In this document: positions 48,448 to 59,562 of the stretch, piece by piece
Position numbering within the stretch: the stretch's first letter is position 1
Layout: each line of letters starts with the position of its first letter
DNA from: Siphonodentalium dalli
Taxonomy: Eukaryota; Mollusca; Scaphopoda; Gadilida; Siphonodentaliidae
DNA: 64,000 nt
Reading direction: 5' to 3'
Assembly: GCA_032622095.1 (NCBI GenBank)
Contig: CP136064.1
Span: 188,407,794 to 188,471,793, forward strand
Notes under the pieces: generated by a model
Told to the model about the DNA's origin: nothing
Database searches by the model: none
Seen by the model: only the letters and a program-made list of their open reading frames with translations
Program-made: the position numbers and the translations under genes

Positions 48448-48840
48448 CCCTTTACCCAACAAACCGGCCAAAACCGGCCAAATAAAGCTTCAACAGCCTA
48501 AAATATCTTCGGTCTGTCTCAATAGAACCATACACATATGGATATCATTGGAACCGGCTCCTTGACCACATTGTGATAGTTACAGTTATGCCCTGTGCCA
48601 ATGCATTCTCTTATATATGCGAGTCGACCATAGGTCGCCTCGCATATATAAGAGAATGCATTGGCCTAAAAAAAACTCTTTTTTAAACACTTTTTACCAT
48701 TTTTTCTTACATTCTTTAACAATTTTATAATTTTTAATGTGTTAAGCCAATGCATTCTCTTAAATATGCGAGGCGACCTATGGTCGACTCGCATATATAA
48801 GAGAATGCATTGGCACAGGGCCCTTCTGTTGGGTAAAGGG
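48448..48840. mobile_element. TTAA MITE with CCCTTTACCCAACA ends and the family B core
   Basis: 393 bp, TTAA on both sides (48444-48447, 48841-48844), perfect 14-bp inverted ends. The ends differ from other family B elements, yet the inner hairpins (CATTCTCTTATATATGCGAG, loop GTCGACCATAGGTCGCC) are the same. The spacer holds TTTTTTCTTACATTCTTTAA. Confidence 0.85.
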
Positions 48841-49238
48841 TTAACAAACTATCAATCCTCAGGTCCCGGACATTGTGATTAGACTATTTTAAGGCTATTG
48901 TCGGTGGCTCTGGCAATAAATGTGTTAACCTGCTCTCTCAATAATATAGGTTACTATGGGGTTGTTCTAGACCACCGAGAAAATTTGACATTGAGATGTC
49001 TGTCTGACTGCCGAATTGTTTCGATCCAACGGTCAGAGTAACCTCTGGCTAACAGTAATATAGTGATTACGTGTGTCCTCATGTACCAGATAGTACAACA
49101 TGCCACCATTCTTCATTAAGAAATAACACTTATTGCAATGTACCTATTCGACTTGACAACACACTACCACTCTTCATTAAGAAATGACACAAGTTCATAG
49201 CTAAAGGGGGTAATAACATGTATATAGCATCTTCGAGC

Positions 49239-49482
49239 ACGATGCTGGAGCTTCCTAAAATTTTGCTAAAACCCTGTGCCAATGCTTTCTCTTATATATG
49301 CGAGTCTCCCATAGGGAGCCTCCCATATATGAGAGAATACATTGGTCTAAAACATATTTACCTTGACCTTGTATTAAGCCAGTGCATTCTCTTTAATATA
49401 TATGTGAGGCTCCCTATGGGAGACTCATATATAAGAGAATGCACTGGCACAGGATCTTTAATGATGCCCCAGTGCGCTCCCA
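49239..49482. mobile_element. Family B MITE, both terminal CCCTTT lost
   Basis: From GCTGGAGCTTCCTAAAATTT to CCCCAGTGCGCTCCCAG. Two core hairpins remain. Confidence 0.7.
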
Positions 49483-49709
49483 GTGGCCAATTTGTTTTGT
49501 TTGGCCACTAAAAATTTCATTTGGCCACTTTTTTGGCCAGAAGATTTTTCAGTCCTGCGCGAGCGAATACTGTTGAATCATCATAGATTGGTGATGTTGG
49601 GGTGAAAACTGAACTTCAGACATTAATTATGACTTCCATCTGACAAGAGTCCACTTCTCCCTAATAATCAAACCAATTTGAAACTGCTCCACTGGTCCAT
49701 GGATTTAAG

Positions 49710-50664
49710 ACGATGATTCCATCCCGTAAGCTATATATGTAAGAAGTCTAAATTTGTTACAATCTTTATATTGGGAAAAGTGCTGTATTTCTGTTTGCTG
49801 GAAGCCATTGGCATTAATGTCAAATATCCTTACCAATAATAGCCACATCCTGCTGGCGGATTCTTCATCTTACGGGCATAAAATGACATCGTAAGTATAT
49901 AGATTTTTTCCGTCCTCACACACAGTGCAAGGATAATGACTAGATCCGATTTACTACATACAAATATCCATGGCTTCTAACCCCCCGGCTTTGTTCCCAC
50001 AACCTTTAGGTAGGAAACCCGGTTTCTTATTAAATGTATTTCAATCAATTGCCGATAATTGGTTAATAACAATTCCCTAGGTCCCTGTTAGATGCTGCTC
50101 CAAGTTACCTAGTGCTTATTAAACAAGTCAAAGCCCTTTGCATTGAATTTTTTTAGCTATTATCGGGATTTTGTCACCCTGAGAACAACTGTGTAAATTT
50201 GTCGCAGTTCTGTACATGAGGGGATATGGAGTTCCCACTTAGGGCGCAATCAATTAATCTATGTCTTGATTAGTGCTACTTGTAAGTGTCCGCAAAATTA
50301 TCACATGCTGTGAGGAATTAAAGTTAGCAATATGTGAATGTGGCGATGTGTTGTTGTATAGTGTTGTTGAGTTCCGATATTCAGTCAATAGGACTCGCGA
50401 CACCTGAGTTTTCACTTACCACTTGTCGATTCACCGATTCTCAGGAGTACTCATATATGCTCTGTGTTCTCGTGGAATAAGGTACTTGTGAGCTTTACTA
50501 GGATTCTCTCATTCATTGTTCGATTTGACATTGTTCTTGTAACCTGGCTATCTTCATTATTAAAGTTTGAGTTATTCTTTCATTTATATAATATGAAATG
50601 GTTGAGGTTCTGTCTTCAGTTTAAAATTGGGAATATACATGTACATGTATCCCTGTTCTATATC
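49710..50664. other. Unassigned non-coding stretch
   Basis: No repeat family or gene recognised. The frame at 50464-50733 (89 aa) has no feature supporting it. Confidence 0.4.
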
Positions 50665-50925
50665 ATTGAATTATTGAGAAGATCTCTTGATAATGTTTAT
50701 CGGAATATCTCTCGCATGTGTCGGCCCATTTAAGAATATCTCTTGATATTTTTTATGGGAATATATCTCTCGCTTGTGTCAACTTAATTGAGAATATCTC
50801 TGGTTTCTGTCATTCACTTTAATATTTAAGAATATCAATGTTGTTGGTGGGTCCTGCTGAACTGTTATGATGCTGGTAGGGCACTCATTTAAGAACATCT
50901 CTAGAATTGTTGTGGTAATCTTGCA
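50665..50925 (+). repeat. Degenerate tandem repeat with AAGAATATCTCT
   Basis: TTTAAGAATATCTCTTGATA-like phrases recur near 50680, 50732, 50790, 50825 and 50890, at irregular 40-70 bp spacing. Confidence 0.55.
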
Positions 50926-50929
50926 TCTA

Positions 50930-51380
50930 CAGTAATGCCCTAAATAATCGACTCCTTAACCACAGCAGAACAATGGGTAACTTTTCAGGATTTAATCAGA
51001 AATATGGCTTGTTGCCATTCATTGGAAAGCTCTCAGTTCAATGAATGGCAACAAGCCATATTTCCGACTAAATCCTGAAAAGTAATACCCATAGTTCTGC
51101 TCTGGTTAACCCTTTGAGTGCCAGGTCCGATTTTTGTATCAACCCATATACCCTGTGCCAATGCATTCTCTTATATATGCGAGTCGACCATAGGTCGCCT
51201 CGCATATATAAGAGAATGCATTGGCCTAACATTTTTTTTTTTTTTTTTTTTTACAATTTTTTTCAATTTTAATAATTTATTCTTATATTCTTTAACAGAC
51301 TTATTTTGTATGTTTAGGGCCGATGAGATCGGCCCCTGGCACTCAAAGTGTTAAGGAGTTGATTACTTAGGGCATTACTG
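50930..51380. mobile_element. Family A MITE interrupted by a TTAA MITE
   Basis: TA-flanked palindrome. The right arm is split at GTTAA|GGAGT by the element at 51110-51350, whose TTAA duplication derives from the TTAA that other family A copies have at this place. Confidence 0.85.
51110..51350. mobile_element. TTAA MITE with CCCTTTGAGTGCCAGG ends and one family B core hairpin
   Basis: TTAA at 51106-51109 and 51351-51354. Inverted ends of about 16 bp (one mismatch). piggyBac elements commonly have TTAACCCTTTG-TGCC-like ends. Only the left core hairpin is present, followed by a T-tract and TTCTTATATTCTTTAAC. Confidence 0.85.
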
Positions 51381-51989
51381 TATATATATTGGTTCACTTA
51401 CTCTCTTATACTGATCTCTGTTCACTCGAGGACTTACTTTCTCTTCTCTGCTGAATGACGTCATGACGTTGTGTACGGGGACGTTGACGTTCTGCCCATT
51501 TTGCTGTGGAAAAATATAATGGAACTGTCACAAAAACCATACAAATGACTTCATGCAAAGGCAACTGTCATTACCAATCCTGGAACACCATACATTGATT
51601 GAAAAATTGAGATACGCTGGTTCAGTTGCACTAATTTCTTAGTTCCCTTTATGAATGATGGTCACCTGCTATTACGCAGAAGTAGGTCCATACCGACTTA
51701 ATTGCACTTTACATGTACTGTGACATTTAGGTCCGTACTCAATACTGACATATAGAGCGCAGCCAAGAGGTGATAATGACACACCAAAAGCCATAAAAAT
51801 CCACATTATACGCCGGTTAGGTCTCAGACTCCTCATTTTGAGAATCTTATGTCTGGAAAATACTGCCTATTTATTGGACCGCAGAGGCTAATCATGTGTT
51901 GGGGAAAGTAAGACATATAATCAGTGGAACCTTGAGTGGCTGGGTACTACTTTCCTTATTGTCCCTGACTTATTCAAAGTTCGGGGGAC

Positions 51990-52205
51990 TATAATAATGA
52001 TTTTCGTCCGTCCTTCCGTCCATCCTGATTATGGGTACCTTAACTGTGAAATCAACTTCTTCTACAGTTAGTATCCTATGTACCTAAAACTTCAGGACAT
52101 TGTTACTGACGCATTGAATATGTGCAACAGTTATTGTGTTGACGAAAATTGTTTTATTTTAGAGTTATTGACCCTTTGTGAACAAAATTATATTCAAATG
52201 GCATT
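51990..52205 (+). repeat. Repeat L, diverged single unit
   Basis: GTCCGTCCTTCCGTCC leader, then GGGTACCTTAACTGTGAAAT, ACTTCAGGACATTGTTACTG and GAGTTATTGACCCTTTG, parallel to 42506-42860. Confidence 0.55.
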
Positions 52206-52398
52206 TTCAGGCAACATTATACTTAGAAAGGAATAACAAACAATCATGCCAATATAAGTTATTTTCATAAATTTGATATCCATATTGTCACAAAACAGCG
52301 TTGTTGTTATAAACGAATCACAGTATTCAATATTCGTAGAATCATATTGCCGTATTGTTTATGCCCAATAGTTTGTCCCTAATAAACACTGGTAAGTA

Positions 52399-52606
52399 CA
52401 GTAATGCCCTAAGTAATCAACTCCTTAAACACAGCAGAATTATGGGTAACTTTTCAGGATTTAGTCGGAAATATGGCTTGTTGCCATTCATCGGAAAGCC
52501 CTGAGAGCTTTCCGATGAATGGCAACAAGCCATATTTCCGACTAAATCCTGAAAAGTTACCCATAATTCTGCTGTGTTTAAGGAGTTGATTACTAAGGGC
52601 ATTACT
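52399..52606. mobile_element. Family A MITE, full length
   Basis: 208 bp near-perfect palindrome with TA on each side. Left end CAGTAATGCCCTAAGTAATC, right end GGGCATTACTG. Confidence 0.85.
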
Positions 52607-53668
52607 GTAAATATTTACATTTATGTTTAGTTCATCCGTTGTTTTCTTTGAAATGTTACAATCGATGTGGTTGGAATTTTCGACAATCTTAGTTCATTGC
52701 TGCATTCTTCCAATGGGGATAGTGTTTGGATTCTAACTTATCAGTTTTATTCGTTGACATTAGTCTAATTAACATGTCTTTAAAGTATGTGTAATATCGA
52801 TGTGAAATATTGTGAAATAACTGGGTACCATGACTACCATCTGAAAGATATTGACACATGGCCATCGCTGGTATATTTAATTTTTAATCCCATTTTGTAA
52901 ATTGGTTCACCTATAGTAATGCAAGGGCCGATGCATGTATTTTAAAGTTCACAATGCAATACATCATATTGGGAGGGTGCGATGCGATGCAATAACAATT
53001 CGTGTATGCAGAGTTATTAATAGTCAGAGATCCCAACTTTTCCACTCAAACTTTCTATCTGGGCAGATCTGGGGACTGTATGAGCTATTATAATCTACTT
53101 CTAATACCTGGCCATGCATTTTGGTCATTTTAGTTAGGTCTTGTAATTTACTTCAATGAATGTGCTGAGGTGAACACTGATGACAATATACAGACCAATA
53201 CTGAAAATTATTAAGTGGTTCATCTAGTTTTCACAGTTGTCAGTTGCCAAACTTTTTCATCACAATTAGATTGCATCGTAATAGTAAAATCGCAACGCGC
53301 AAATTGCAACGGGCAGGTCTGAATCGTGGCAGTCCTAATCGTCACATGATAAAATCACTCTACAGTAATCAATAGTATCCCAAGTTTCAACCCACATTTG
53401 TGGATCACAAATGACCTTGATATGACTTGATGGAAAAATTACTTTGTAAATTGAGACAGTTGTAGTACTGTGCATCAATATCACTGACAGATAGATCAAA
53501 TGTATTTGTAATCCATATTGTTAATGGAGAGAAGAGTGAAACTTTTGGCCCATCTCACTTGAATGGGTTTAGATGTCATTATGAAAAGTAGCATGTACCT
53601 TTATAGAGTCGTTCACTTTGGTTAGGTTTTGTCCCCTGGAAACAATTTCACCATTGTCCCTCCATGTA
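52607..53668. other. Unassigned AT-rich stretch
   Basis: No gene or repeat recognised. Confidence 0.4.
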
Positions 53669-53763
53669 CAGTAATGCTCTAATTAATCGACTTCTTAGTC
53701 CTGAAAAGTTACCCATAATTCTGCTGTGGTTATATAAGAAGTCAATTACTTAGAGCATTACTG
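53669..53763. mobile_element. Family A deletion derivative, 95 bp
   Basis: CAGTAATGCTCTAATTAATC left end and TTAGAGCATTACTG right end; almost the whole left arm and the centre are missing. Confidence 0.75.
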
Positions 53764-54028
53764 TACATCTTGGATTACAAGGATATTTGGTGTGCTCATG
53801 AACCACGATGTGGGTGGGCCAGGGAAGGGATAGTCAAATGAAACAAGATTTCAATTATTGCAAAGTTATGGCCCTAGGGTGAAAACGGATTTGTACAAAC
53901 TTTGGATCTCCATCGCCATAGGTCATATACGTTTGAATGATCTTTGGTTTGCTCATTATAGGCAGCATTAACACTATCCACATGTAACAGGTTTTTTCAT
54001 TCAATTCTTCTGAAGTTATGGCCCTTAA

Positions 54029-54731
54029 CCCTTTGAACCCGAGAGACCGGAATACCGGTCCAATCCTTATATTCCTATATCCCGGGAGACCGGAATACCG
54101 GTCCGGAAATCAGGCGAATATTTGACACGGAATTACAGCTCAATAAATGCACATATCAACTGGACTTTGATCGACAAACTGATGACAGAGGGTTTGTTTC
54201 TTTGCACATGCGCAGAGGCCTATTTCGAGAGAAAAAAACCCTGCTTTTTATCGTCGGAAAAGGGGAAGTATTTCGTTAGAAATTTCGTGATCAAACCCCA
54301 AATTAACTAGAATAGTGGTTCTATACTTTGCGCGAATGAGTCACGTGTTCATACCTCTGATTTTAACAGCCAAATTGGGTCTGTTTCTTCGTGCAAGCAC
54401 ACAGGTGCATTTTGAGAAACGCCTTCTATTGTAAGCAAAGTGTAAGAATTTTGTTATAAATATATAGCGCGACCAAAGGAAGCCGCAATATATCTAAGTA
54501 CATGTATATTGAACGTGGAATAGACTGTCTCGTTGAAATACATCGTGACATATTTCACCGCACACTTGTTCATTTGGTATAGTAGATTGCCATATAGTTG
54601 AGCGTGTATACATGTATATACGTCCCAATTACGAGCTTTATGAGTTACGTCGTCGGAACACTTTATAACGTCAGATGCCTCCGGTTGATCAATGAGGTCA
54701 TTTAACGTTCAGGACGTCAGGGTTCAAAGGG
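54029..54731. mobile_element. TTAA element with CCCTTTGAACCC ends, 703 bp
   Basis: TTAA at 54025-54028 and 54732-54735; perfect 12-bp inverted ends. Next to the left end the 19-mer GAGACCGGAATACCGGTCC occurs twice (about 54043 and 54085), each copy containing an inverted CCGG pair, like paired transposase-binding sites. The interior has a 62-codon frame (54122-54310) without recognisable domains. Confidence 0.8.
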
Positions 54732-54832
54732 TTAAGAGTGTAAAATATGTCCATCCCTGTATCTCTATCACCCCTTACTTGAAACCTGTATTGTATTTAA
54801 TGCATTCAACATTGTGTGAGTTTATTCAGATT

Positions 54833-54928
54833 CAGTGAGAGCTTTCCGACGAATGGCAACAAACCATATTTTCGACTAAATCCTAAAATTTTACCCCTAA
54901 TTCTGTGTCGATTATTAGGGCATTACTG
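54833..54928 (-). mobile_element. Half copy of family A
   Basis: One arm from CAGTGAGAGCTTTCCGACGA to GGCATTACTG, with a deletion before the end. Confidence 0.7.
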
Positions 54929-54994
54929 TAGCTTTGTCTCTCAACATTATCAATCTTCTTCATTAAAAACTAAAGTTATTTTACGTTATAATTA

Positions 54995-55148
54995 GGTGAT
55001 AAATATGCTGTCTGGACATTTATCGGTGGGTTTTATGATGGAATATGGAATTTAATGGTGACACAAGGAGCCGGTAAAACAGATATTTTTCAGTGGAAAA
55101 CACACCGATAAATGTCCCAAAATCACACCAGACAGCATGTTTATCCCC
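54995..55148. repeat. Hairpin MITE Q
   Basis: GATAAATATGCTGTCTGGAC and ATTTATCGGTG at the left face CACCGATAAATGTCCC and CCAGACAGCATGTTTATC at the right. About 150 bp. Confidence 0.7.
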
Positions 55149-55920
55149 CCATCCCCCCATTCTAAGTCACACCAACCGAAAAATTATGCTATAGAGATGA
55201 GAATCTGCCAAATAGTTGCATAACTACACATGATTGACAGTTTAGAAAACAATTCATATCACTTCCTCATAGAAATTGTATTCTGCTCCACAAGGATATA
55301 GTTCCTTATTTCAAATAGAAATAAACTGAGCAATTATCCAAAGGAATCCACGAAATCCATCGACTCATATTCTATAGCAAACCAATTTGTCATCCGATAT
55401 GTATAATTTATATTTATAAATACAAGTTCCTGGCCATGCAGTTTGCGCTAATGTAGTATATCGAACACCGCTGTCATTACGTTATTATTCTGACATCCTG
55501 CGATTGCTTTCAACAAACTTGTTTCAATTAAAATATTTAATTAATGTCTTAATAATTGTTCTGATATTCACTTAATCAAGCCAATTTTGATGTGCGTTTC
55601 AATCATATTTACAATTTCCTGCTGTTTACAACTTTATATTGTTGTCCCTAGGAACGAAGATACTTCCAGTATAATTGTGTAACGATTCAGATGTTTTTAT
55701 CAGTGAATCGGCTCCAATTCTGTATGCATGCGCCACTCTGCATAAAATCAGATGACGACAGCTACACTTGGGCAACTGACCAATTAGCGCCGCGGAAATT
55801 GTATTTACCTGTTGGCAGAAGGAATGAGTGAATGATAATTGTAGAATTAAAGTGGCGTTGAGAAATTTCAGTTTTTTCAAAGATGGAAATTTGAATAACT
55901 TGATTCCACCAATTTGCATT
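55149..55920. other. Unassigned non-coding stretch
   Basis: No gene or repeat recognised; the 97-codon frame at 55626-55919 (minus) has no supporting feature. Confidence 0.4.
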
Positions 55921-55924
55921 TTAA

Positions 55925-56151
55925 CCCTTTCTATATCGAATGGATTCTCTCATTCAGTTATAAAAGTATATATTGGAATGGTATATTATTCATTTGGAGG
56001 GGTTCGATCAGGTAATATAAAAGCAGATGGCAGACAGAACAACAAGTAAGTCAAGAGCAGAAGGATTCATATTCATTGGTGGGAAATGTTCAGATAATAA
56101 GTTGGTCATTTGTTGAACTTATTGTCTGAACATTTCCTATTAAGTCATCTA
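55925..56151. mobile_element. Family C MITE, interrupted at its right by family A
   Basis: TTAA at 55921-55924, left end CCCTTTCTATATCGAATGG, inner GTTCAGATAATAAG / TTATTGTCTGAAC pair. A family A copy begins at 56152 and the family C right end is not found. Confidence 0.65.
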
Positions 56152-56290
56152 CAGTAATGCCCTAAATAATTCACTCCTTAACCACAGCAGAATTATGGGT
56201 AATTTTTCAGGATTTATTCGGAAATATGGCTTGTTGCCATTCATCGGAAAGCTCTCCCTATTGTGGCCATTGATTGGAAAGCTCTCAGTG
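56152..56290. mobile_element. Family A MITE, right arm truncated
   Basis: CAGTAATGCCCTAAATAATT left end to the palindrome centre; the remainder is scrambled. Confidence 0.65.
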
Positions 56291-56386
56291 AGATAGTGAA
56301 CTAGATATCTTTCCTAAACTGTAGGTACTGTTATATTTTAAAGGGAGATGTCAATTTTTTGAATAGAAAAAGGTATTTTTAAACTA

Positions 56387-56589
56387 CAGTAATGCCTGAT
56401 GTATATGACCCTTTAACAACAGCAGAATTATGGAAATTTTTCAGGATTTAGATGAAAATATGGCTTGTTGCCATTCATTGGAAAGCTCTTGGTGAGTGCT
56501 TTCCAATGAATGGCAACAAGCCATATTTCCGACTAAATCCTGAAAATTTCCCCATAATTCTGTTGTGGTTTAGGGGTTGATTATTACTG
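56387..56589. mobile_element. Family A MITE, variant subfamily
   Basis: Left end CAGTAATGCCTGATGTATAT and inner CCCTTTAACAACAGCAGAAT; the right end ATTATTACTG is mutated. The palindrome centre uses CTTGGTGAGTGC. Shares TATGACCCTTTAAC with the copy at 42365. Confidence 0.7.
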
Positions 56590-57240
56590 ATGAGTGGCTG
56601 TTGAATATTTAGAAAAATCATAAAAACAGAAAGCTTATATTAGAATTGTTATGAAGTTGACTAATTGGTGTATCAGTTCAAATAGATTTGGCAAGACAAA
56701 TTTTTCAAATTGCATGATTGTTTTATGGTTTTGTGGGAAAATAAACCAATGCTTGCCCAAGTTATTAGTACTCACTGAATCCGCTAGGTAGATAATGTAG
56801 CTTTGTTTAGTTTTAACAATTTTTTACAATCATTTGCCATGCCTATCAAATGGCCACCTTAATTAGTAGAAGCCTGAAAACTTAGTTTTCTCTTTCACAA
56901 TGCTAGACAAGCCTATATGTAGGCCATACTCAAAAGGCCATACTCAAAATACACAAACAGATAACCTAATATTCGTTAATGTCATTGATGGTTCACCATC
57001 ACTGAGTATGGGTCTATAAAATGTTACAATTGCTCTTTAGCATGATGATTCAGTGAAAAGAATGCCATTTTCACAGAAGCAACATCTTGTTATTGAATGC
57101 AACAGCCTGCACTTATAAATTGCTTTTTACAATAGAAGTGCACAGCAACCTAATATAACCAGTACATGTACAATCTACTTGACTGTCTTCTACTGGATCT
57201 TCATACTTATCTATAGGCCATCTCTACCAGAGTGATCTAT
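56590..57240. other. Unassigned AT-rich stretch
   Basis: No gene or repeat recognised apart from a short GGCCATACTCAAAA doublet near 56922-56948. Confidence 0.4.
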
Positions 57241-57241
57241 C

Positions 57242-57458
57242 TCACCATTGCATATGCAATTTCTTATATATGCAAGTCTCCCATAGGGAGCCTCGCATAT
57301 GTAAGAAAATGCAGTGGCCTAACAATATTTACCTTGACTTTGTAAGCCAGTGCATTCTCTTATACATGTATATGCGAGGCTTCTTATGGGAGACATAAGA
57401 AAATGCGCTGGCACATGAGCTTTAATGCTGCACCACCACAGCTCCCATCATGAAAGGG
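57242..57458. mobile_element. Family B MITE, left end lost
   Basis: Core hairpins, then GCTCCCATCATGAAAGGG and TTAA (57459-57462). The second hairpin has an added ACATGTATATGCG. Confidence 0.7.
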
Positions 57459-57462
57459 TTAA

Positions 57463-58600
57463 TTCACATTAATTATTGCTGCTAAGTAATTTGATACCAT
57501 TTAAATATGAAATACATCACTTTTGTAACAAAGATGACTGCGTTTTTTTAACAAGATGAAAAAAATCTGCCTTATTTGATGTAGACAGATCTCGTTTCTG
57601 ACTTGGGGCTATTTTCTACATTCCGTTCGATATATCATGACAATGGCCTTTCATTTCTGACTCAGTATGGAGCGGAAGCTTCCACACTCAAATGGCCTGT
57701 ATCAATATTTAGTCTGCGAGACGGGTCCAGCTAGCCTTATTTGTCCTTACTATATATAATCTCTGCTACATTGTTCCCATTTGATCAGTGTTTTACAAAG
57801 CAGGAAGGACTGTTTTTCAACTATTTTTATACAGTTTAGGATAAATATGGAAACTTGTGTGTCTGCATAATGAAATATGCAGAACGTTGACAGCATTGTA
57901 GTATAGTTTTGATTCCTTTAAAGATTTCACTGTTCATATCCATTGATATTATGGGTAATTTTCTGTCGCTCCCGTTGTGGGTTGGTGCAGCTGGTTTCAA
58001 ATTTCTGTGTGATTTCATCTTTTTTCTGTTGGATGTGTGATACCTGGGGTTGTGAAAACCCTAAATTCGCAATGTCGACCTGTGTAAACTGCTGATCTAA
58101 TAATTTCCCAACTGCGTATATGTCCGTTAACGATAGATCTATTCGATTTCATCACGATTTCATAGCCATGATTGAACTGATATTATTATGACATCAAGTC
58201 GCTTGATTTTGGGATTTTATATATCAAATGTGCTGTTTTGGCCAACGAGTTAAACCATTTTTCACTAATTGAGAAGACATCACAACACCAAAAATCTGTT
58301 GCACAGTTCATGCATAGTTGTGAGGGACCGGTATACATCATATGTTTGTATAGCCTTTCGTTAAATGTCACCCCTTCACACATTTGGAATGAGTTGACTA
58401 TTGTTTAATTAGGCCTTATGCAAACTCATAGCTATCAAAACAGTCGAACTGTCAAGTCGTTGTACTTGTATGTTAACCGCATAGAGTTATTTGTATGGCC
58501 TTTGGCTTAACTTTATTTTCCTTCAAAAAGTTCAGCCAATCAAAATTCAGCTGTCATCTGATTTCGCAGAAGGCAAAAATAAATGTGCAAATTTATGAAG
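57463..58600. other. Unassigned non-coding stretch
   Basis: No repeat family, gene or exon-like composition recognised. Confidence 0.4.
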
Positions 58601-58604
58601 TGTA

Positions 58605-58860
58605 ACAACATCGCATCGATGTTTTAACTTTTCGTATTTTGCGAATATCGATCAATGTTTCGATGTTGTCGAAAGTTTCGACATTTAACTAAAATGTTTA
58701 GCCTGTTGTGGTTTCGACATTATAGCATTTTTATGGCCAGTCGCTTTCGACGTTATCGCATTATTTTTCGTCATTTTCAACATTTCATTTTATCACATTT
58801 AAGTCAAAAGTTTTTCGGCATTATCGACATTTTCGCATATGCGAAAGAGGTTTTGACATG
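58605..58860 (+). repeat. Degenerate short-unit repeat TTTCGACATT
   Basis: TTTCGACATT, TTATCGCATTATTTTTCGTC and similar phrases repeat about every 20-40 bp. The 102-codon frame at 58655-58963 is a by-product of this. Confidence 0.55.
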
Positions 58861-59060
58861 CTCCCTAATATTAAAGTTCAACAAACAACTACATGTATCT
58901 CTTTTGTTGAACTTATTATCTGAACATATCCCACCAATAAATACGAAATCTTCTCTTGTATAATCTGTCATCTGCTTTTGTTTCCTGATGAGTAATAATA
59001 GACCGGTGCCCTTTCAATGTTTACTTTACTGAACTGAAACATAGAATCCATTTTAGTTAA

Positions 59061-59552
59061 CCCTTTTATGACGGGAGCTGCACGGGCACAACATTAAAGA
59101 CGCCTCGCATATATAAGAGAATGCATTGGCCAAACAGATTTTTATATTTGTTTTTTTCAATTTTCTTACATATTTTTACAATTTTTATTATTTTTTTTAT
59201 AATTTTTTCTTACATATTATTACAATTTCGATAATTTTTTCTTATATTCTTTAACAATTTTTAATTATTTTTTCTTACATTCTTTATCAACTTTTGTCAT
59301 TTTTTCTTACATTCTTTAACAATTTTTATCATTTTTTATCATTAATATTTCTTACATTCTTTAACAATTTTCTTATCATTTTTTTCATTTTTCTTACATT
59401 CTTTATCAATTATAAAAAATATTATAAAATTTGTTAGGCCAATGCATTCTCTTATATATATGAGAGGCGACATATGGTCGACTTGCATATATAAGAGAAT
59501 GCATTGGTATAGAGTTTTTGCAAAAAATCAGTAAGCTCCCTTCATGAAAGGG
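59061..59552. mobile_element. Family B MITE with an expanded spacer, 492 bp
   Basis: TTAA on both sides (59057-59060, 59553-59556); ends CCCTTTTATGACGGGAGC and CCCTTCATGAAAGGG. The left hairpin is half deleted. The spacer 59140-59410 is a decayed tandem array. Confidence 0.8.
59140..59410. repeat. AT-rich minisatellite in a family B spacer
   Basis: TTTTTTCTTACATTCTTTAA repeated about eight times with variable ATTTTTAT linkers. Single copies of the same phrase occur in the spacers at 48690 and 51280. Confidence 0.75.
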
Positions 59553-59562
59553 TTAAGAAAGA

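Noticed and set aside
51440-51480. TGACGTCA as a CRE promoter element
   Set aside because: A single 8-mer with no nearby gene evidence is expected by chance.
58655-58963. 102-codon frame rich in Phe/Arg/His
   Set aside because: Produced by the TTTCGACATT short repeat and the start of a family C element.
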